Below are positions 6,121 through 10,263 of a stretch of 10,263 nucleotides of DNA, piece by piece. How positions within the stretch are numbered: the stretch's first letter is position 1; the number at the start of each line of letters is the position of its first letter. The position numbers and the translations under genes are program-made. The DNA is taken from the NCBI GenBank assembly GCA_002423905.1, contig DIVC01000046.1:4953-15215 (forward strand), given 5' to 3'. The stretch comes from Idiomarina sp. UBA6142. Lineage in GTDB: Bacteria; Pseudomonadota; Gammaproteobacteria; Enterobacterales; Alteromonadaceae. The notes beneath the pieces were generated by a model. It made no database searches. It had not been told where the DNA came from and was given only the letters and a program-made list of their open reading frames with translations.

Positions 6121-8540
6121 TAGCGATATAACCTCAGTGAGTTCAATAATACCAGTAATGAGCTGGCAGACATGCCTAGGGCGGCAATATAAGGCGTAAT
6201 GAAGCCTAACATGGCGACCGGCAGAATGGCGATATTGTAGACCAAAGCCCAACGTACGTTTTGACGCATGATCATTTGACTGCGCAGGGCCGTTTGGTAG
6301 AACGGCAGCACAGCGCTGAATTGGTTGCGCAGCAGCACCGCATCGGCAGCACTGCGAGCTAAGTCGCTGGCTTGAGCAAAACTCACCGAAATATCCGCTT
6401 GCGCAAGCACCGGTCCATCATTCATCCCATCGCCGATCATCATGACTGGATGCTGCAGCTGGCGTTCAGCCAGCAAGGCTAGTTTATCGGCGGGCAGACA
6501 TTGGGCATGCACGTCGGTAATGCCTAGTTGGGCCGCAATGGGTGCGGCAAGTTCCGCGCGGTCACCGGTCAACATCACCACGGTAAGCCCCAATTGTTGT
6601 AATGCAGCGACTGTCTCGGCTGCACCATTACGTAACTGATCGCCAACTTGGAGTTCGAGCAGGATGCCAGTTTCGCTGGCGAGAAAAACGTTTGCACTGG
6701 CGATCTGTGGCTGAAACTGTGAATGCCATTGTCTGACCCAGGCAAGGCTGCCAATGCGTAATTGCTGCTGTTGCCACTGTCCACTCACACCGAAACTCGG
6801 CTGCACCTCAACGTGATCGATGGCAACAGACGTAGTGGTAAGTTGCTGCAGTGGCTGCGCTAATGGATGTTGGGAATAACGCTCTAAAGTTTGTACTAGG
6901 GACCATAGTACATCGATACTGAGTTCGGTGGCATGTTGATAGTGGTTTAACAAGCGAAACTCACCATTGGTTAAGGTACCGGTCTTGTCGACAAAGATAG
7001 TTTTGATCGATTCCATACGGGTCAGTACGTCGGCATTGCGCACAATCACACCTTGTTTATTGAGATTGTGAATTGCCCCAGTGACCGCTGTTGGCGCTGC
7101 TAAGGCCAAGGCACAAGGGCAGGTTGCTACCAATACGGCAATGGTCACCCAAAAGGCTTCGCTCGGATCGACCCAGGTCCAAATCAAAAAGGTGAGAAGT
7201 GCCATAATCAGTACTTGTTTTACAAAGCTTTGTGCTAAGCGTTCGGCATTCTCGACCCATTTGGGCTTGCGCGATAAGGCGATATCTTGCAGCGCGACAA
7301 TGCTGGCTAGAACCGTATCTTGTTGCGTCGCGGTTACTTGTAGGGTCATGAGTTGTTGTTGATTAACACTGCCGGCTAAGATCTGGTCACCGACTTGTTT
7401 AGCCACGGCACGACTTTCACCCGTCATCAGTGCCTCATTAACATACGCTGTTTGTTGCATGAGCTTGCCATCAGCAGGGACGGTTGCACCAGCAGCGACG
7501 ACGACCACATCATCAAGCTGCAAATCAGCAACGGCGACATGTTCAAGTTGGCCGTCTTGGTTTTTACGCTGAGCGACCGCCGGAAGCAATTTAATCAAAT
7601 TCGATGCTGCACTGACCGCCCGCTGGCGAGCTAACAGTTCTAAATAGCGACCGAGCAAGAGAAAGAAGGTGAACATACAAACCGATTCAAAATACACCTC
7701 ACCTTGATTGGTGATGGTGGCGTAGGCGCTGGCTATATAAGTGCTGAGCAATGCCAAGCTGACTGGCACATCCATATTGGGTCGTTGCGCCTGAATACTG
7801 CGCAGTGCGCTCAGATAAAAAGGTTGGGCACTAAATAGCAGAACTGGGGTTGCTAGCAGCAGGCTGATCCACCATAAAAATTGGCGTAACGAATCATCAA
7901 GATCGCTCACCATGCCAAAATAGAGGCCGATGGCAATCATCATCACTTGCATGGTCGCCAAACCTGCTACGCCGAGTCGGGTGACAAAATAGCGCCGCCG
8001 TTTTTTAAAATCCTGTTCCTGGCTGGCGCTTTGAAATGGTAGAGCTCGATAGCCTAGCTCAGCGATATGTTTGAGAATAGTACTGAGTTTGGTTTGATCA
8101 GGCTGCCAGGCGATGGTTACCCGTTCGCTACTGGCGTTCACTGCGACTTGATCGATGCCAGGTAAGGGCGCCAAGTGTTTCTCAATGAGCCATGCGCAGG
8201 CTGAGCAGGTCATCCCCTCAAGCGATAATGAGGTTTCACGGCTTCCGTTATTCGCGTTATCACGGGTAAACTGCTGTTGTAGCCGTTCATCATCATAGGC
8301 ATCGAAGCGCTGCAATTCTTCCGGGACTAATGGCACATTCAGCGGGTTGCGGTTGTCGCGAAACTGATAAAAGTGCAGTAGCCCTTGATCAGCAATGGTT
8401 TGTGCTACCGCTTGGCAACCATAACAACACACAGCGTAATCGCGATCGAGCAAACGAATGGTATAGCCACCATCTGCTGGTAGTGGCTGTAAACAATGAA
8501 AACAGGAACCAGCTGGTGGCTCGGGCAGCTTAACCGTCAT
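6120..8540 (-). CDS. ccoI: CcoI (FixI), copper-exporting P1B-type ATPase for cbb3 oxidase
   Basis: CcoI is an inner-membrane P-type ATPase that moves Cu(I) outward, supplying copper for cbb3 oxidase assembly. The 806 residues contain, in order: a FixI-type N-terminal cysteine region with CFHC (13-16) and CCYGC (38-42); a heavy-metal-associated domain with GMTCSAC (109-115); about eight membrane helices starting near 186; the actuator TGES (373-376); the transport motif CPC (474-476) within VATCPCALALAAPTAV; the phosphorylation site DKTGT with Asp518; the nucleotide-domain HP pair His558-Pro559; TGDRAE (658-663); and GDGMNDGP (703-710). All catalytic motifs are intact. The N-terminal CFHC/CCYGC block separates FixI/CcoI from CopA. 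The start is three bases after the ccoH stop, and the stop overlaps the ccoS ATG, so ccoH, ccoI, ccoS and the SafE-like gene form one coupled block. Confidence 0.97.
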   Translation of the reverse strand: MTVKLPEPPAGSCFHCLQPLPADGGYTIRLLDRDYAVCCYGCQAVAQTIADQGLLHFYQFRDNRNPLNVPLVPEELQRFDAYDDERLQQQFTRDNANNGSRETSLSLEGMTCSACAWLIEKHLAPLPGIDQVAVNASSERVTIAWQPDQTKLSTILKHIAELGYRALPFQSASQEQDFKKRRRYFVTRLGVAGLATMQVMMIAIGLYFGMVSDLDDSLRQFLWWISLLLATPVLLFSAQPFYLSALRSIQAQRPNMDVPVSLALLSTYIASAYATITNQGEVYFESVCMFTFFLLLGRYLELLARQRAVSAASNLIKLLPAVAQRKNQDGQLEHVAVADLQLDDVVVVAAGATVPADGKLMQQTAYVNEALMTGESRAVAKQVGDQILAGSVNQQQLMTLQVTATQQDTVLASIVALQDIALSRKPKWVENAERLAQSFVKQVLIMALLTFLIWTWVDPSEAFWVTIAVLVATCPCALALAAPTAVTGAIHNLNKQGVIVRNADVLTRMESIKTIFVDKTGTLTNGEFRLLNHYQHATELSIDVLWSLVQTLERYSQHPLAQPLQQLTTTSVAIDHVEVQPSFGVSGQWQQQQLRIGSLAWVRQWHSQFQPQIASANVFLASETGILLELQVGDQLRNGAAETVAALQQLGLTVVMLTGDRAELAAPIAAQLGITDVHAQCLPADKLALLAERQLQHPVMMIGDGMNDGPVLAQADISVSFAQASDLARSAADAVLLRNQFSAVLPFYQTALRSQMIMRQNVRWALVYNIAILPVAMLGFITPYIAALGMSASSLLVLLNSLRLYR

Positions 8541-8543
8541 TGC

Positions 8544-9041
8544 TTAAACCCCGTAGGTCAGTGGCTGCAAATGTTTTTTCAGGGTTGAAGGAAGCACGAT
8601 CTGTTGACTCAAACGCCAACTGTTATCAAATGGCGTGATCGTAATAGTCCATTTGCCAGCTGCGTTATTCGGTAACTCACCACGAAATACCCCATTGGCA
8701 TCAGCGCTTAAGGTGAGGGTAAAGTCTCGCTCGGCTTGGGTGCTGTGATAAAAAGCGACTTTCAATGCGGCGAGCTGTACCGGTCTGCCGCTATGATAAC
8801 TCAGCTCGAAGGTGTGCTCGCGCTGCTGGAAATCAAAGCTAATATCAAGCTGTTGTGCGGCTTCGACTTTGGCGACTTCAGCATTAATGCCGCGACCTTT
8901 TTTGTAGTAATCGTCAACCACCATGGGGTTATTACCATAGCGACTGGCAATACTCAGGGTAACGATCATGGCAATGATCACTGAAAATGGGAGTGACATT
9001 AAAAACCACGGCCAAAACTGCTTATACCAAGGTTTGTTCAT
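8544..9041 (-). CDS. ccoH: CcoH (FixH-like) cbb3 oxidase assembly protein
   Basis: CcoH is a small membrane protein that associates with cbb3 oxidase during assembly and is needed for a stable complex. The 165-residue product has an N-terminal aromatic stretch (KPWYKQFWPWF), one membrane helix (about 12-32), then the family hallmark NPMVVDDYYKKG (38-49) and a periplasmic beta-rich domain ending in ITITP and a short C-terminus. I chose the ATG at 9041 because AAGAGGTG lies about 10 bases upstream and the protein then starts as FixH relatives do. An in-frame extension back to 9092 would cover the hairpin after ccoP and is unlikely. ccoG, which often stands between ccoP and ccoH, is absent. Confidence 0.93.
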   Translation of the reverse strand: MNKPWYKQFWPWFLMSLPFSVIIAMIVTLSIASRYGNNPMVVDDYYKKGRGINAEVAKVEAAQQLDISFDFQQREHTFELSYHSGRPVQLAALKVAFYHSTQAERDFTLTLSADANGVFRGELPNNAAGKWTITITPFDNSWRLSQQIVLPSTLKKHLQPLTYGV

Positions 9042-9069
9042 GACAATTAAACACCTCTTGAAGAATAAC

Positions 9070-9083
9070 CCCGCCGAGGCGGG
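9070..9083 (-). other. GC-rich hairpin between ccoP and ccoH
   Basis: CCCGC and GCGGG form a perfect 5-bp stem with a 4-base loop (CTCG on the coding strand), starting eight bases after the ccoP stop, in the only sizeable gap (50 bp) of the cco run. It is followed on the transcript by GTTATTCTTC, which is U-rich but has no true U-run. It could be a weak terminator or a 3' stabiliser that makes oxidase subunits more abundant than assembly factors. Confidence 0.45.
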
Positions 9084-9091
9084 CTCACGCA

Positions 9092-10045
9092 TTACTGCTG
9101 TTGTGATAAGCCATACACATAAGAACTAATTACATGGATCTTATCTTCGCCCAGCGTATCGATAAACGCTGGCATAACGCCATTACGACCATTGATCAGA
9201 GTTTCTTCAATAGCTGCTTGCGAGCCACCGTAGAGCCAGATGTTATCGGTCAGATTAGGCGCACCAAGCATTTGGTTGCCCTTGCCATCAACACCGTGAC
9301 AGGCTGCGCAAATCATAAAGTTTGCTTTGCCAGCTTCAGCAAGCACTGGATCGACCTTACGACCGCTTAAACTCAGCACATAGTTGGCTAGTTCGGTAAT
9401 TTGCTTGGCTGAATAGGTTTCCCCGTACGCCGGCATAGCGCCTTGACGACCATAGATTAAGCTATGTTTGATCGCTTCGGGGCTACCACCATATAACCAG
9501 TCATCATCGGTGAGGTTCGGGAAGCCTTTACCACCCATAGCATTCGAACCGTGACATTGGGCACAATTTTGTAAAAATAGTCGTTGGCCTATTTTACGCA
9601 CGTTGTCATCGGCCGCTAGATCTTCGATCGAGCGCGCGGCAAAAGCTTGAAAGATCGGGCCAAAAACAGCATCAGCACCATCAACTTCACGATCATATTG
9701 AACAATCAAACCAGCTGCTTTAGCCGCTTCAGTTGCTTGCTTTGATTCGTCAATCGACAATACACCTTGGTTCGAACTGGTCCAGCCTAATAGGCCTTTA
9801 AAGTTGCCAAGCCCAGGGTAGAGCGCTAAGTAAATAACGCCCCAAACGATGGTAATCCAAAACAAAATGGTCCACCAACGGGGTAAAGGGTTGTTAATTT
9901 CCACAATGCCGTCGAACTCATGATCCATGGGTTCGCCTTCTTCAATGTGGGTATAGTTGGTCATATTCCAACGCAACAACCAGATAATCCCGAGCAAAAA
10001 GACCAGGGTAATAATAATAATCCATGCACTCCAGAAGCTAGTCAT
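9092..10045 (-). CDS. ccoP: CcoP, diheme cytochrome c subunit of cbb3 oxidase
   Basis: CcoP is the membrane-bound subunit III of cbb3-type cytochrome c oxidase and passes electrons from soluble or membrane cytochromes to CcoO/CcoN. The 317-residue protein has two membrane helices (about 5-25 and 57-77), with the conserved EHxxDGIxExxNPLPRWW-type segment between them (HEFDGIVEINNPLPRWW, 42-58). Two tandem cytochrome c domains follow, with heme sites CAQCH (161-165) and CAACH (246-250). Likely axial methionines are Met204 (GAMPAYG) and Met291 (GVMPAF). The two domains are clear repeats of each other: PNLTDDDWLYGGS matches PNLTDNIWLYGGS. The ATG at 10045 has AGGAG about 10 bases upstream. Its start overlaps the end of ccoQ by 8 bp. 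Confidence 0.98.
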   Translation of the reverse strand: MTSFWSAWIIIITLVFLLGIIWLLRWNMTNYTHIEEGEPMDHEFDGIVEINNPLPRWWTILFWITIVWGVIYLALYPGLGNFKGLLGWTSSNQGVLSIDESKQATEAAKAAGLIVQYDREVDGADAVFGPIFQAFAARSIEDLAADDNVRKIGQRLFLQNCAQCHGSNAMGGKGFPNLTDDDWLYGGSPEAIKHSLIYGRQGAMPAYGETYSAKQITELANYVLSLSGRKVDPVLAEAGKANFMICAACHGVDGKGNQMLGAPNLTDNIWLYGGSQAAIEETLINGRNGVMPAFIDTLGEDKIHVISSYVYGLSQQQ

Positions 10046-10223
10046 TGTTGTTTGACTCCTGCTTTGTCTCTGTTCGACTTGTGGTGTTGTCTTCGTCAAA
10101 AATCGATTGCGCCGCTTCATCAAAGCGTGATTTTCGACCTTTACCGTATGCCCACACGATAATGCCAATAAAGAGCACAAAAACTAAAACGGTGTATACG
10201 ATACGCCAAGTAATGTAATCCAT
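10038..10223 (-). CDS. ccoQ: CcoQ, small subunit of cbb3 oxidase
   Basis: CcoQ is a 61-residue single-pass protein (helix about 7-26) with the family pattern: a short N-terminus, a membrane helix ending in WAYGKGRKSRFDEAA, then an acidic tail. In other bacteria CcoQ stabilises the interaction of CcoP with the CcoNO core. The ATG at 10223 follows the ccoO stop by a single base (TAACATG) and has GAGG just upstream, inside the end of ccoO. The tail TKQESNNND overlaps the ccoP start by 8 bp in another frame. Confidence 0.95.
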   Translation of the reverse strand: MDYITWRIVYTVLVFVLFIGIIVWAYGKGRKSRFDEAAQSIFDEDNTTSRTETKQESNNND

Positions 10224-10224
10224 G

Positions 10225-10263
10225 TTACCTCGCCTGCGTCAAGCCAGTTCCTAATACCTGTAA
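10225..10263 (-). CDS. ccoO: CcoO, monoheme cytochrome c subunit of cbb3 oxidase (last 12 codons)
   Basis: Only the C-terminal end lies in the window: 12 codons reading LQVLGTGLTQAR, then TAA. The phrase LQVLGT fits the C-terminal part of CcoO, and the position directly before ccoQ is where ccoO belongs in ccoNOQP operons. The rest of ccoO, ccoN and the operon promoter lie beyond the right edge. The call depends mainly on gene order. Confidence 0.8.
   Translation of the reverse strand, partial: LQVLGTGLTQAR

Noticed and set aside
5941..6252. A longer, 103-residue version of ccoS starting inside ccoI
   Set aside because: The extra N-terminal part is out-of-frame ccoI sequence. The ATG at 6120 gives the standard 59-residue CcoS with the usual TAATG junction.
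9161..9620. Repeated blocks within ccoP that look like a sequence duplication
   Set aside because: These are the two homologous cytochrome c domains normal for CcoP, not a recent repeat.
1..10263. Mobile elements, CRISPR, toxin-antitoxin or defence genes
   Set aside because: No transposase, integrase, direct-repeat array or small paired genes were seen; every sizeable region is accounted for by core genes.

Overview
The window looks like chromosomal core sequence from a marine-type gammaproteobacterium of the Alteromonadales group. An Idiomarina/Pseudidiomarina-like host is my best guess, from protein resemblance and roughly balanced base composition; I could not run a search to confirm it. 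There are no mobile elements, tRNA or rRNA genes, or CRISPR arrays. Genes are tightly packed and every stretch longer than about 100 bases is coding.

Left part (1-1631, minus strand): the N-terminal 321 codons of mnmA (tRNA U34 2-thiolase, running off the left edge), preceded by rluE (23S rRNA pseudouridine synthase). Middle-left (1707-3348, plus strand): a two-gene unit encoding a multi-pass inner-membrane protein of unknown function and a membrane-anchored Bax-type glucosaminidase. The second gene converges on ttcA, and the two coding ends overlap by 26 bp.

Middle to right (3323-10263, minus strand; transcription runs from high to low coordinates): the end of ccoO, then ccoQ, ccoP, ccoH, ccoI, ccoS, a DsbD/TauE-SafE-like membrane protein, uspE and ttcA. 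The first part encodes the diheme and small subunits of cbb3-type cytochrome c oxidase, a high-affinity oxidase for low-oxygen respiration. The second part encodes its assembly factors: the copper-exporting ATPase CcoI, small membrane proteins CcoH and CcoS, and a Cys-rich membrane protein that may handle copper or thiols. uspE and ttcA follow, as they do beside fnr in many relatives.

This is a well-known neighbourhood, and I do not see an undescribed system. The points worth checking are organisational: no fnr between the safE-like gene and uspE, no ccoG between ccoP and ccoH, a GC-rich hairpin separating the structural from the assembly genes, the ttcA/bax tail overlap with a hairpin in it, an unclear rluE start at a tight divergent promoter region, and the uncharacterised membrane-protein/Bax pair.
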